Below are positions 52,712-61,213 of a stretch of DNA of 64,000 nt, in pieces. The notes under the pieces are model-generated. The model was not told the origin of the DNA. It worked only from the letters and a program-made list of their open reading frames with translations, and did no database searches. The DNA is from Pseudocalidococcus sp964653145 (lineage in GTDB: Bacteria; Cyanobacteriota; Cyanobacteriia; Thermosynechococcales; Thermosynechococcaceae), in NCBI GenBank assembly GCA_964653145.1, contig CAZZCG010000006.1, positions 1-64,000 on the forward strand, written 5' to 3'. How positions within the stretch are numbered: position 1 is the first letter of the stretch; each line of letters starts with the position of its first letter. The position numbers were made by a program, and so were the translations under genes.

Positions 52712-53953
52712 ATGAAATCCGACTCGGTGGGATTTGCCAATGTCCGGAACTACATCCTTGTCACCTCTGCCTACTGGGGTTTTACCCTCACGGATGGGGC
52801 GTTGCGAATGTTGGTGCTGCTCTACTTTAACCAAATTGGCTACTCTCCCCTTGATATTGCCCTCCTGTTTCTGTTTTACGAAATCTTTGGCGTGGTGACG
52901 AATTTTCTGGGGGGCTGGATTGGCTCACAACTCGGTCTCAAAGTAACCCTTTACAGTGGCATTGCCCTGCAGATTTTGGCCCTCGTGATGCTTTCTCCCC
53001 TGCAACCCACCTGGCCCATTGCTATTGCGGTTCCCTACGTGATGGTGGCCCAGGCCTTTTCCGGAGTTGCCAAGGATTTGACCAAAATGAGTTCCAAAAG
53101 TGCAATCCGCTTAGTCGTGCCGCAGACAGCCCAAAGTCAATTATTTAAATGGGTGGCAATTCTCACGGGGTCTAAAAATGCCCTCAAAGGGGTTGGCTTC
53201 TTCATTGGCGCAGCGCTCCTAACCCTGGTGGGGTTTGATCTGGCCCTGTGGATTATGGCGGTGGGGTTGTTGGCGGTCTTGATGACGGGCTTTTTCTTAC
53301 CGGCTGGGATGGGAAAAATTAAGACCAAGGTGAAGTTCAAGCAGTTGTTTTCCAAGAGCAAAGAAATTAATATCCTCTCAGCGGCGCGGTTTTTCCTGTT
53401 TGGGGCCCGGGATGTTTGGTTTGTGGTGGGCTTGCCGGTATTTCTTCGGGATGTCCTTGATTGGTCGTTCTATGAGGTGGGTGGTTTCTTAGCCCTTTGG
53501 GTGATTGGTTATGGTCTCGTCCAGTCCTTTGCCCCAGCGCTATTGAATCGGTTTAACCACGGCCAGGCCCCGCGTTCAGCCACCATTCGCTTTTGGACCT
53601 TTTCTCTGACCCTGATTCCGGGGTTAATTGCCCTTGGCCTGGGGACTGCCCTGGATCCCAACTGGGTCATTATTATCGGTCTGTTAATTTTTGGGGTTGT
53701 CTTTGCCTTTAACTCTGCCGTCCACTCCTACCTCGTGTTGGCCTTCACCGAAGATGACAAAGTGGCGTTGAATGTTGGCTTTTACTATATGGCCAATTCC
53801 GGCGGGCGGTTGATTGGGACAGTGCTTTCCGGTTTGGTGTATCAACTGGCGGGCCTGGGGGGGTGTCTCTGGGTTTCATTGCTGTTTGTCTTGGCGGCGG
53901 CCTTAATTACGGTGAAATTACCCAATCCAAAACCCTTGATCCGGGAGGCTTAG
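52712..53953 (+). CDS. arsJ: Organoarsenical efflux MFS transporter ArsJ
   Basis: 413 residues, 12 predicted membrane segments. The N-terminal hallmark (VRNYILVTSAYWGFTLTDGA, then LRMLVLLYF and LFLFYEIFGVVTNFLGGWIG) closely fits ArsJ, which exports 1-arseno-3-phosphoglycerate. In ArsJ systems a GapA-like glyceraldehyde-phosphate dehydrogenase makes that compound from arsenate; none is beside it here, and there is no ArsR or arsenate reductase. The partner may be the housekeeping Gap enzyme. It lies between the Mrr gene and the CHASE2 kinase. Confidence 0.85.
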   Translation: MKSDSVGFANVRNYILVTSAYWGFTLTDGALRMLVLLYFNQIGYSPLDIALLFLFYEIFGVVTNFLGGWIGSQLGLKVTLYSGIALQILALVMLSPLQPTWPIAIAVPYVMVAQAFSGVAKDLTKMSSKSAIRLVVPQTAQSQLFKWVAILTGSKNALKGVGFFIGAALLTLVGFDLALWIMAVGLLAVLMTGFFLPAGMGKIKTKVKFKQLFSKSKEINILSAARFFLFGARDVWFVVGLPVFLRDVLDWSFYEVGGFLALWVIGYGLVQSFAPALLNRFNHGQAPRSATIRFWTFSLTLIPGLIALGLGTALDPNWVIIIGLLIFGVVFAFNSAVHSYLVLAFTEDDKVALNVGFYYMANSGGRLIGTVLSGLVYQLAGLGGCLWVSLLFVLAAALITVKLPNPKPLIREA

Positions 53954-54080
53954 ACTTCAGATTTAAATTGTGTAGTTTCCTAACGAATTTACCTAGCCGT
54001 CAACCACTGGACTTAAAGATTAATGTTGTAGTCATTTCTGCTAAAAATTAGACACTCAACCCCAGCACCCGTAATGGTTT

Positions 54081-54102
54081 CCAGGATTTTTTTGTTTCCT
54101 GG
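54081..54102. terminator. Weak hairpin in the arsJ-kinase gap
   Basis: CCAGGA (54081-54086) is the inverted repeat of TCCTGG (54097-54102), with a T-rich loop. It lies 127 nt after arsJ and 48 nt before the next start. It lacks a following T tract and could equally be a regulatory dyad. Confidence 0.25.
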
Positions 54103-54149
54103 CTAGGGGAAATGACTATACTCTTAGACAAGTGATTTGACCGTGGAAT

Positions 54150-56309
54150 ATGACTGCAAAAATTTGGCAACGTTCGGCTCCATTTGTCGCTATTTCCCTG
54201 GTGGTCTCTGGCCTGGTGCTGGGATTACGGCAACTGGGGTTTTTGCAGCGCACTGAACTGCGGGCCTACGATGTTTTGCTGCAACTGCGTCCTGATCCCG
54301 GCCCCGATCCTCGAATTTTGACTGTCTTAATCACAGAAGAAGATATTCAAAACCAGAAAACTTGGCCCCTGAAGGATGAAGCCCTCGTCCAGGCCTTTGA
54401 AATTTTGTTAGCTGCCCAACCCCGTGCCATTGGCCTGGATTTATACCGAGATTTACCCGTTGACCCAGGCCACGCTGAAATTGCCACCCTTTTTGCTACC
54501 GATGAGCGGCTTGTCCCCATTTGTAAGGCGCAGACCTCGGAAACCCCAGAAGTGGGCCCGCCCCCAAGTATTTCCAAGGAAAATGTTGAAGCACAGGTGG
54601 GCCTAGCCAATATTGTGGTTGATCTTGATGGGATTGTCCGGCGCAACTTATTTCTGGTGAGTCCTGGGCCTGGGGCGTGCCAAACCCCCTATTCCTTGGC
54701 CTTGCAACTGTCCCTGCACTACCTGGCCTACGAAAATATTTTTCCCCAACTGACAGCTAACAATCAATTACAACTGGGGGATGCTGTTTTTTCCACCTTA
54801 ACCCCAGATACTGGCGGCTACACAAACCTCGATACGGGTGGGGCCCAAATCCTCCTCAACTATCGCTCGCCCAACCAGGTTTCCGAGTCGGTGACCTTAA
54901 CGGAATTGCTCAATGGAGAAGTCAATCCCAGCTTAATTCGTGACCGAGTGGTTTTGATTGGAGTTGCGGCGGCCAGTTTGAAAGACACATTTTTAACCCC
55001 CTTTAGCCTCTCCGACAGTGCCACCCAGATGATGCCAGGGGTTACAGTTCACGCCCAGATGGTCAGCCAATTCTTAAGCGTCACCCTAGATGGTCAACCA
55101 TTGCTCTGGTATTGGCCCCTTTGGGGACAGGGTCTTTGGATTCTGGTTTGGTCGGGTATTGGCACAGGCCTGGCCTGGAAATTTCGTCGCCCAATTTGGC
55201 TAGCCCTGTCCTTGGCTGGTGGCATCCTAATTCTAGGCTTGAGTGCCTATGGTTTGATCTTGGCGGCGGGCTGGATTCCTCTGATTTCCCCTTTTATCGG
55301 TCTAGTTCTGGGGGCTGGGGCGACGGTTTCCTACATCAGCTACCAAGGGCAACAGGATCAACAACGCTTCCGGGAGCGGGTCAAAGAACAGGAAAATGCC
55401 TTAGCGGAATTACGAGCACTCTTGGCGGAATCCACCGCTGCCTCAATTCCTGCCGCCCAACCGCAAACGGAACTCAAAAATAAACCCAGTTCTCTGCTGA
55501 GTGGCCGCTATCAAATTCAAAAGGTTTTGGGCTCCGGGGGGTTCGGGCGCACCTATTTGGCGGAAGATACCCAGCGCCCCGGCAAACCCATTTGTGTGGT
55601 TAAGCATCTCCGGCCTGGGCGTAAAGATGAGCGGTTTATGCAGGTGGCGCGGCGGTTGTTTGCTACCGAAGCCGAAATTCTTGAAACCCTTGGCCGCCAT
55701 GACCAAATTCCCTTGCTGCTGGCCTATGTGGAGGAAAATCAGGAGTTTTACTTAGTTCAAGAGTTTATTGATGGCATCTCCCTCAGTAAGGAACTGGCAC
55801 AGCCCCTGCCGACAGATTGGGTCATTGGTTTTTTGCAGGATCTCCTGGGAACCCTGGCATTTGTCCATAGCTACCATGTGATTCACCGGGATATTAAACC
55901 CGACAACTTAATTCGCCGTAAATCTGATCAAAAGCTGGTGTTGATTGACTTCGGTGCGGTCAAACAAATGCGTCCCCAAAAGAACAGTCAACCGGCCTCA
56001 GCCCAAGATAGTACGGTCATTATTGGCACCATGGGCTATGCTCCCCCGGAACAGTTGGCTGGACAACCCGGCCTCAATAGTGATCTCTATGCCGCTGGCA
56101 TGATTGCAATCCAGGCCCTGACAGGCATTAAACCCCGAGAAATTGAACGCAATCCCGAAACTGGCGAACTTGATTGGCAGCAACATGTCAGTACAGACCC
56201 AGGCCTGGTGCAGATTTTGGAGCGGATGGTGCGGTTTAACTTCACGGAACGGTATCAATCTGCAGCGGATATTCTCCACGACCTTAAATCCCTTTCTCGG
56301 AAAAGCTAA
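54150..56309 (+). CDS. CHASE2 domain serine/threonine protein kinase
   Basis: 719 residues. An extracytoplasmic CHASE2 sensor domain (about residues 35-290, after an N-terminal membrane segment), two to three membrane spans (about 310-400), a short coiled-coil linker (about 405-430) and a eukaryote-type kinase domain (about 447-715). Kinase motifs: glycine loop GSGGFGRTYL, the VAIK-type lysine in CVVKHLRP, catalytic HRDIKPDNLI and metal-binding LIDFGAVKQM, with an APE-equivalent APPEQLAG. Such fusions sense an unknown periplasmic signal and phosphorylate targets. Confidence 0.93.
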   Translation: MTAKIWQRSAPFVAISLVVSGLVLGLRQLGFLQRTELRAYDVLLQLRPDPGPDPRILTVLITEEDIQNQKTWPLKDEALVQAFEILLAAQPRAIGLDLYRDLPVDPGHAEIATLFATDERLVPICKAQTSETPEVGPPPSISKENVEAQVGLANIVVDLDGIVRRNLFLVSPGPGACQTPYSLALQLSLHYLAYENIFPQLTANNQLQLGDAVFSTLTPDTGGYTNLDTGGAQILLNYRSPNQVSESVTLTELLNGEVNPSLIRDRVVLIGVAAASLKDTFLTPFSLSDSATQMMPGVTVHAQMVSQFLSVTLDGQPLLWYWPLWGQGLWILVWSGIGTGLAWKFRRPIWLALSLAGGILILGLSAYGLILAAGWIPLISPFIGLVLGAGATVSYISYQGQQDQQRFRERVKEQENALAELRALLAESTAASIPAAQPQTELKNKPSSLLSGRYQIQKVLGSGGFGRTYLAEDTQRPGKPICVVKHLRPGRKDERFMQVARRLFATEAEILETLGRHDQIPLLLAYVEENQEFYLVQEFIDGISLSKELAQPLPTDWVIGFLQDLLGTLAFVHSYHVIHRDIKPDNLIRRKSDQKLVLIDFGAVKQMRPQKNSQPASAQDSTVIIGTMGYAPPEQLAGQPGLNSDLYAAGMIAIQALTGIKPREIERNPETGELDWQQHVSTDPGLVQILERMVRFNFTERYQSAADILHDLKSLSRKS

Positions 56310-56388
56310 AGCCAACACCCCCTATCCCCAGTGATGGGGCCTGAGAACCTCCTGTTTCCAGGGCAAGGGCATTGGCATGAGTTGAGGC

Positions 56389-56865
56389 CTAGCGTTTGCT
56401 ACCAGAAGACCAAACCGGATCCTGGGGAAAATAAATGACCGCATTGCCGTCGTTCTGCATGACTAAAAACGAATTGGCCCGCCCAACTGTCCCCGAAGAC
56501 CAGATTGGCCGCCCTCCAGGGGTGTAGAGAACCAGATTGCCATCAAACTGCATTTCTAGGCGATCAACGGCCTGGCCATTGGTTCTGGTTGACCAGATGG
56601 GGTATTCCGTATTACCACGGCGCTCGTAAATGACCACGTTGCCATCGGCCTGTACCCGAAAGAAATACACCTTGTTCTGAGAGGCAATGTATTGGCCTGG
56701 GCGGAGAGATTCCCCGGGACTGAGAAGATTGGCCCCAGGCCCTGCAATTGCTGCCCCCCCTACCCCGAGCATTGCCCCACTCACCACCAGACCCGCTAAG
56801 CCATTGACCCAGGCCTGGGAAAACAGTTTTGGCAATTGTGCCCCGATGAGCCGCTGTAGATCCAT
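56389..56865 (-). CDS. Secreted B-lectin (bulb-type mannose-binding) protein
   Basis: 158 residues from ATG 56865; an in-frame start at 56934 would add 23 residues ahead of the natural signal. A hydrophobic signal segment (about residues 14-40, WVNGLAGLVVSGAMLGVGGA) is followed by a beta-prism II domain of about 110 residues with three copies of the Q-x-D-x-N-x-V-x-Y sugar-binding motif (QADGNVVIY, QFDGNLVLY, QNDGNAVIY). It should bind mannose-like glycans outside the cytoplasm. It is convergent with the kinase gene. Confidence 0.85.
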   Translation of the reverse strand: MDLQRLIGAQLPKLFSQAWVNGLAGLVVSGAMLGVGGAAIAGPGANLLSPGESLRPGQYIASQNKVYFFRVQADGNVVIYERRGNTEYPIWSTRTNGQAVDRLEMQFDGNLVLYTPGGRPIWSSGTVGRANSFLVMQNDGNAVIYFPQDPVWSSGSKR

Positions 56866-56955
56866 GAAATTTATTGCCCCCACAACCCGAAAACAGAAAA
56901 AAGTTATCAATTTTTGACTTTTATAATTTCTCACAAGTTCCTGATGACCTCAAAC

Positions 56956-57027
56956 TTTCCCCAGGATTTCCCCAGGATTTCCCCAATTGTTCAAGACTTT
57001 TCCACAGGTTTTCCAACATTTTCCACA
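56956..57027 (+). repeat. Phased array of TTTCCCCAGGA / TTTTCCACA words
   Basis: TTTCCCCAGGA repeats exactly every 11 bp at 56956, 56967 and (8 bp of it) 56978. It is followed by TTTTCCACA at 56998-57006, TTTTCCAAC at 57009-57017 and TTTTCCACA at 57019-57027. TTTTCCACA is the cyanobacterial DnaA box. The 10-11 bp phasing puts the sites on one helix face. It lies in the gene-free region between the lectin gene and DUF2811. Confidence 0.55.
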
Positions 57028-57368
57028 GGAACTAATGGGATTCCTAGGGGTTGCTGGCTTTCTGGGGAATAGTTTGTTTTCCGCAGGCTGATGTTAAGGA
57101 ATGTAATAAAAAAAGCTCCTAAACCCAGTAAATTCGTGTCAAGGGCCGCCAAGGGATGACCTAAAGGAGTGGTTGACAACCCACCCCCCTGATCGACAAC
57201 AATGTAACTCCACACCTTGAACGCACCAGCAACACACCCGGATCGCCGTCACGGTTCAGGCTTTTTTCTAGGGGCAGTGAGTTTAATCTTTAGGCGGAGT
57301 TTTTGACTCGGTCTCGGTTCGTGTGGTCAATTTTCAGTCTTCTTGTCCATTTCAGGGGTACATGATTC
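57028..57368. promoter_or_regulatory. Intergenic region upstream of the DUF2811 gene
   Basis: 341 bp with no supported gene. It includes the sequence GTAATAAAAAAAGC (57098-57114) that may belong to a promoter or short termination signal, and nothing else could be assigned. The DUF2811 promoter must lie here. Confidence 0.3.
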
Positions 57369-57572
57369 ATGAACGCTCAGGCAACGGTTAGTATCTTGGC
57401 GGAAATTCCGGAAGAACTCCATGAAACCTTGAAATACTATCTTGAGGGTCATCCTGACTGGGATCAAGACCGAGTTTTTGTCGCCGCTCTCTCATTGTTT
57501 CTGCTCCAGAACGGAGATTGTGATCGCCGCGCCGCTCGGGTCTATCTTGATACGTTGTTTCGGCGTTCCTAG
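57369..57572 (+). CDS. DUF2811 family protein
   Basis: 67 residues. The N-terminus SILAEIPEELHETLKYYL and the following HPDWDQDRVFVAALSLFLLQ match a small cyanobacterial family of unknown role; the fold is probably helical. The ATG at 57369 is in the family frame. It is followed closely (38 nt) by a HicB-like gene. Confidence 0.8.
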   Translation: MNAQATVSILAEIPEELHETLKYYLEGHPDWDQDRVFVAALSLFLLQNGDCDRRAARVYLDTLFRRS

Positions 57573-57610
57573 GAGGAATTTACCCAGGCCAATGCGCTAG
57601 ATTGGGGAGC

Positions 57611-57856
57611 ATGACACTTGCTAACTATATTCGTGCTGCCATTGGCCGAGCTCAGTTTTACTTGGATCCCTTAGACGGCCTGGTACATGGGGAAATTCCG
57701 GGTTTTGCAAATGTCACTGCCCAAGGAGCGACCATCCTGGAATGTCGGCACGCCTTAATCGAACTGCTGGAGGACTGGATTGAGTTTCACCTGACCCGGG
57801 GCCTGGAGGTTCCTGAAATTGATGGGATTGAGCTACCCCGGCGAGACGTTTTTTAG
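57611..57856 (+). CDS. HicB-like small protein
   Basis: 81 residues. The partial RNase-H-like HicB fold is visible (AQFYLDPLDGLVHGEIPGFA, then VTAQGATILECRHALIELL and a C-terminal helix). HicB proteins are usually antitoxins for HicA, but no HicA gene is next to it, so it may be an orphan. ATG 57611 is chosen; an in-frame TTG lies at 57602. Confidence 0.8.
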   Translation: MTLANYIRAAIGRAQFYLDPLDGLVHGEIPGFANVTAQGATILECRHALIELLEDWIEFHLTRGLEVPEIDGIELPRRDVF

Positions 57857-57872
57857 GGGCAATATTTTGTAG

Positions 57873-58928
57873 TTAGTTCCGCATGGCCTCTCGAGCTTTC
57901 TGGGCTCCAATCCGATTCCCCTGAGCTTTATACAACGATTCTGACTTTCGCAGGGCTTCCCGGGCCTCCTTGGGCCGACCTTGGGCTTTGAGGGCGACCC
58001 CCAGGTTATAAAACGCTTCTGGGTTATTTGGCGTCAGACGGGTCACTTCCCGATAGGCCACCACCGCTTGGAGGGGGGCCCGCAATAACATCCAGGTTTC
58101 CCCCAGGCCCATGTAGGCCAGACTAGACCCCGGCAATAGGCGGCTGGCCCGTTGAAATGCGGTCAGGGCGGGTTGGTATTCTTTTTGCGCTAGGAGAACT
58201 TTGCCAATCTGTAACTGTAACTCCCCATCCCGTTGGGCCAGATTTGCCGCGCGCTCTAGGGCGATCAGGCCTTGCTCCCGATCCCCAGCTTGTAAAAGGG
58301 CTGTCCCCAGATTGAGTTGGACATTGGCACTTTCAGGACTGTTTTGGATAGCTTGGCGGAGGGAGGTGAGGGCTTGGTTCGTATCCCCCTGGCTGAGGAG
58401 CAAAAGTCCCAGGGCTTTATGGGCCTCCCAGTTACGGGGTTCAATGCCAATAATTTGGCGATAGGTTTGAATCGCGGTCTGCAGATCCCCGAGGCGGGCC
58501 AAGATGACAGCTAATCCCTGGTAGGCGGGAACATAACGGGGGCTGAGACGAATGGCCTGGCGATAGGCGGCGGCGGCTCCATGATTTTCTCCCGTCATGC
58601 CCAAGTTAAAGGCTAAGGCGTAGAAAAAATCTGGATTTTGATTATCCAAACTAATCGCCTGTTGATACGCTTGGGCGGCGGCGGCGTACTGCTGCTGTTG
58701 GGCATAAATAAAACCCAGAGCTGAGAAAATTCGGGGGTTGCGGTTATCCAGTTGGGCCGCCTGTTGATAGACAGCCAGGGCCTGGGCATAATTTCCCGCG
58801 GCGACTAATTCCCGGCCCTGGGTAATCAGGTTGGCAAGTTGAGGATTGGCTTGGGCCGAGGTGAGGGTTGGGCTAATGGCGAGCATAAGTCCGGCCAGGA
58901 GTGTTGAAATTGTGATTCGCGCAGGCAT
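57873..58928 (-). CDS. Exported TPR-repeat protein
   Basis: About 351 residues from ATG 58928 (an in-frame GTG-type start further up adds 4). The signal peptide (MPARITISTLLAGLMLAISP, cleavage near TSAQA) is followed by about nine tetratricopeptide repeats, each with the W/Y-G-P spacing (for example AYQQAISLDNQNPDFFYALA). TPR domains bind peptides or other proteins. Partner and location in the periplasm or thylakoid lumen are unknown. Confidence 0.88.
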   Translation of the reverse strand: MPARITISTLLAGLMLAISPTLTSAQANPQLANLITQGRELVAAGNYAQALAVYQQAAQLDNRNPRIFSALGFIYAQQQQYAAAAQAYQQAISLDNQNPDFFYALAFNLGMTGENHGAAAAYRQAIRLSPRYVPAYQGLAVILARLGDLQTAIQTYRQIIGIEPRNWEAHKALGLLLLSQGDTNQALTSLRQAIQNSPESANVQLNLGTALLQAGDREQGLIALERAANLAQRDGELQLQIGKVLLAQKEYQPALTAFQRASRLLPGSSLAYMGLGETWMLLRAPLQAVVAYREVTRLTPNNPEAFYNLGVALKAQGRPKEAREALRKSESLYKAQGNRIGAQKAREAMRN

Positions 58929-59190
58929 CGCAACGACCAAATCTAGGGATCAGATAAAGGCATAAGGGTTAATTCTGCCCAATTCTACTCGACTTCGCAA
59001 ATTTCACCGCCTTCCTGAATCAGTTCAATATTGCCCAAACCCAGGCCCAGCTTGCTAATCAGAGACTACACTCGAGAATGAAATCCACAGGGTGTTATAG
59101 GGACAAAATTTCTGATTGTGGTTGCGATGCTTTTCACTAATTTAAGATGCCCTAACTTCTGATTTCTCTCAATGCTTGGGAATCAACTCC

Positions 59191-59970
59191 ATGATTAGAT
59201 TTGGTCGGGTACAGCCACCAATTACGCGTCAAGAACAACTGCAAGGGGCCTTGGCTGGGGCTTTGGTCGGAGTAGCCTGGGGAGAATGGGGCGGGACTGG
59301 TGATCCGCAGTGTCCAACTCCAACTTGGCCGACTCAGGGGTGGGAATTGCCCTTACCGGATCGCGTCTTAACAGGGGTCAGGGTCACACTCCAGGCCTGG
59401 TTAGCAAAAGTTCAATCCGGCGATACCCCGCAGCCTTGGGAAACTATTCTCGAACCCCAAGATTTAGGGGAATCAGGCAATCTGGATTTTGAAATGGATC
59501 CTGGATGGCTCCTGATCACAGCTTTACAAGCTCGGGACGGGGACTGGAGTCAATGGATAAATTCTCCTGTGTGGGACAACACCCCCCAGGCCTGGGTCGG
59601 ACTCTATCGGCAAAATCTTCATCAATCCCTACAGCATCCCGGTCAATTAGCCCCCCTACCTCGAGAAATTGGCCATTGGTATCAAATCTGGCAGCACCGT
59701 GATCACCCCCTTGCCCAGGCCATGAAGAAGGCATCGCTTCGGGCACAAGGGTTGGCCTGGGGGAGCTTATACGGGGCCAACTGGGGCTGGGGCCATTTAC
59801 CACCGCTGTGGGTTGCTGTCATGCCGGCAGAGCTTAGGGAGTTGACGTTAATTTTATTGGGGGCCTGGGCGGGCTGTTCTGGAGCGGCGGAAGGATCTGG
59901 GGCCCTGGCGGTGACTCCGGTGGGACGACTTTATCCCCGGTCTGAGAAACCCTCGGCGGAATTGGCTTAA
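59191..59970 (+). CDS. ADP-ribosylglycohydrolase-like protein, probably degenerate
   Basis: 259 residues from ATG 59191. The N-terminus QLQGALAGALVGVAWGEWGG and the C-terminal LWVAVMPAELREL, GAWAGCSGAAEGSG recall the ADP-ribosyl-glycohydrolase fold, but the usual paired metal-binding aspartates are not seen. It may be a divergent or inactive relative. Tryptophan content is unusually high, partly because of the dense GGCCTGG word. In line with ilvN, 64 bp upstream. Confidence 0.55.
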   Translation: MIRFGRVQPPITRQEQLQGALAGALVGVAWGEWGGTGDPQCPTPTWPTQGWELPLPDRVLTGVRVTLQAWLAKVQSGDTPQPWETILEPQDLGESGNLDFEMDPGWLLITALQARDGDWSQWINSPVWDNTPQAWVGLYRQNLHQSLQHPGQLAPLPREIGHWYQIWQHRDHPLAQAMKKASLRAQGLAWGSLYGANWGWGHLPPLWVAVMPAELRELTLILLGAWAGCSGAAEGSGALAVTPVGRLYPRSEKPSAELA

Positions 59971-60034
59971 AATTAAAGATCGCTATCGCTAGTCCAACCT
60001 CCAGATTGATGCCACCAGGCCCTGAGCCACAGCC

Positions 60035-60553
60035 ATGAAACATACCCTTTCTGTTCTCGTTGAAGACGAAGCCGGAGTTTTAACCCGAATTGCCGGATTA
60101 TTTGCCAGACGTGGATTTAATATTGAAAGCTTGGCGGTGGGCCCGGCGGAGCAATTGGGGATTTCCCGGATTACGATGGTGGTGCCTGGGGATGACAACG
60201 TGATTGAGCAGATCACTAAGCAACTCTACAAGCTCATCAACGTTCTAAAGGTGCAGGACATTACCACGACCCCCTGCGTTGAGCGGGAATTAATGCTTCT
60301 CAAGGTAAATGCCACGCCGGCCAATCGCTCCGAGGTCTTGGAACTGGTGCAAATTTTCCGGGCCAAAGTCGTGGATGTTTCCGATGATTCGCTGACGATT
60401 GAGGTGGCTGGGGATCCGGGCAAAATGGTGGCAATTGTCCAAATGGTAAATAAATTTGGGATTCGGGAAATTGCCCGGACGGGAAAAATTGCCTTGGTGC
60501 GGGAGTCTGGGGTGAATACGGAATATCTGAAATCTCTGGAAGCTCGGCTCTAG
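60035..60553 (+). CDS. ilvN: Acetolactate synthase small (regulatory) subunit
   Basis: 172 residues. An N-terminal ACT domain (HTLSVLVEDEAGVLTRIAGL, RRGFNIESLAVGP) binds valine for feedback inhibition; the C-terminal ALS_ss_C domain (EVLELVQIFRAKVVDVSDDS) follows. It activates the IlvB catalytic subunit in branched-chain amino acid synthesis; ilvB is not adjacent. Confidence 0.96.
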   Translation: MKHTLSVLVEDEAGVLTRIAGLFARRGFNIESLAVGPAEQLGISRITMVVPGDDNVIEQITKQLYKLINVLKVQDITTTPCVERELMLLKVNATPANRSEVLELVQIFRAKVVDVSDDSLTIEVAGDPGKMVAIVQMVNKFGIREIARTGKIALVRESGVNTEYLKSLEARL

Positions 60554-60615
60554 GGGGCAATTTGTCACCCTATCAGGTAGAGAGCCATCGCTTGGTGGGG
60601 GCAGCGGTTCGTTAA

Positions 60616-61179
60616 ATGACACTCGGGTTAGAGGGTAGTTCGCCAGTGATTTGCCGGGTGTTTATTGCCACAAGTCTGGATGGGTTCATTGCCCGCCCCA
60701 ATGGCGATTTAGATTGGCTACCCCAGGCCCCGTCCGATGTCCACAATCCCGAAGACTACGGCTACCAGGCCTTTATGGCGGCGGTGGATGGAGTGGTTCT
60801 GGGGCGAAACAGCTATGATCTCGTAAAAACCTTTACCCCTTGGCCCTATGGCACCCGCCCGGTGGTTGTCCTCAGTCATCATCAATTGCCGCCGCTAGGG
60901 GATTCTTTGCCTTTGACCGTCATGGCCGCAACCCCGGATGAGGTGATTGATTTCATGGCTAACCAGGGATGCCGCAACCTCTACATTGACGGTGGACAAA
61001 CCATTCACCAGTTTCTCGCCGCAGGTTTGGTGCAGGAGCTAATTTTGACGCGAATTCCCATTCTTCTAGGGCAGGGGATTCCGCTCTTTGGGCCATTGAC
61101 TCAGGATATTCATTGGCAGCACCTCCATACCTTCACTTACTCCAACGGCCTGGTGCAAAGTCACTATCGCGTAGGATAA
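60616..61179 (+). CDS. Dihydrofolate reductase / RibD C-terminal family protein
   Basis: 187 residues. Rossmann-like reductase fold with FIATSLDGFIARPNGDLDWL near the N-terminus, VVLGRNSYDLV, and the NADPH loop IDGGQTIHQFLAAG. It resembles YwjB/YyaP-type and archaeal RibD-like reductases; the substrate is unknown. The start at ATG 60616 is uncertain, since a GTG in the same frame (about 60646) is closer to the conserved region. Confidence 0.88.
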   Translation: MTLGLEGSSPVICRVFIATSLDGFIARPNGDLDWLPQAPSDVHNPEDYGYQAFMAAVDGVVLGRNSYDLVKTFTPWPYGTRPVVVLSHHQLPPLGDSLPLTVMAATPDEVIDFMANQGCRNLYIDGGQTIHQFLAAGLVQELILTRIPILLGQGIPLFGPLTQDIHWQHLHTFTYSNGLVQSHYRVG

Positions 61180-61213
61180 AGGAATATAAATTAACGCAAT
61201 CCCCCCCTTTGGA

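Noticed and set aside
56956..57027. Chromosome origin (oriC)
   Set aside because: DnaA-box-like words are present, but no dnaA, dnaN or AT-rich unwinding region is next to them, so it is reported only as an array.
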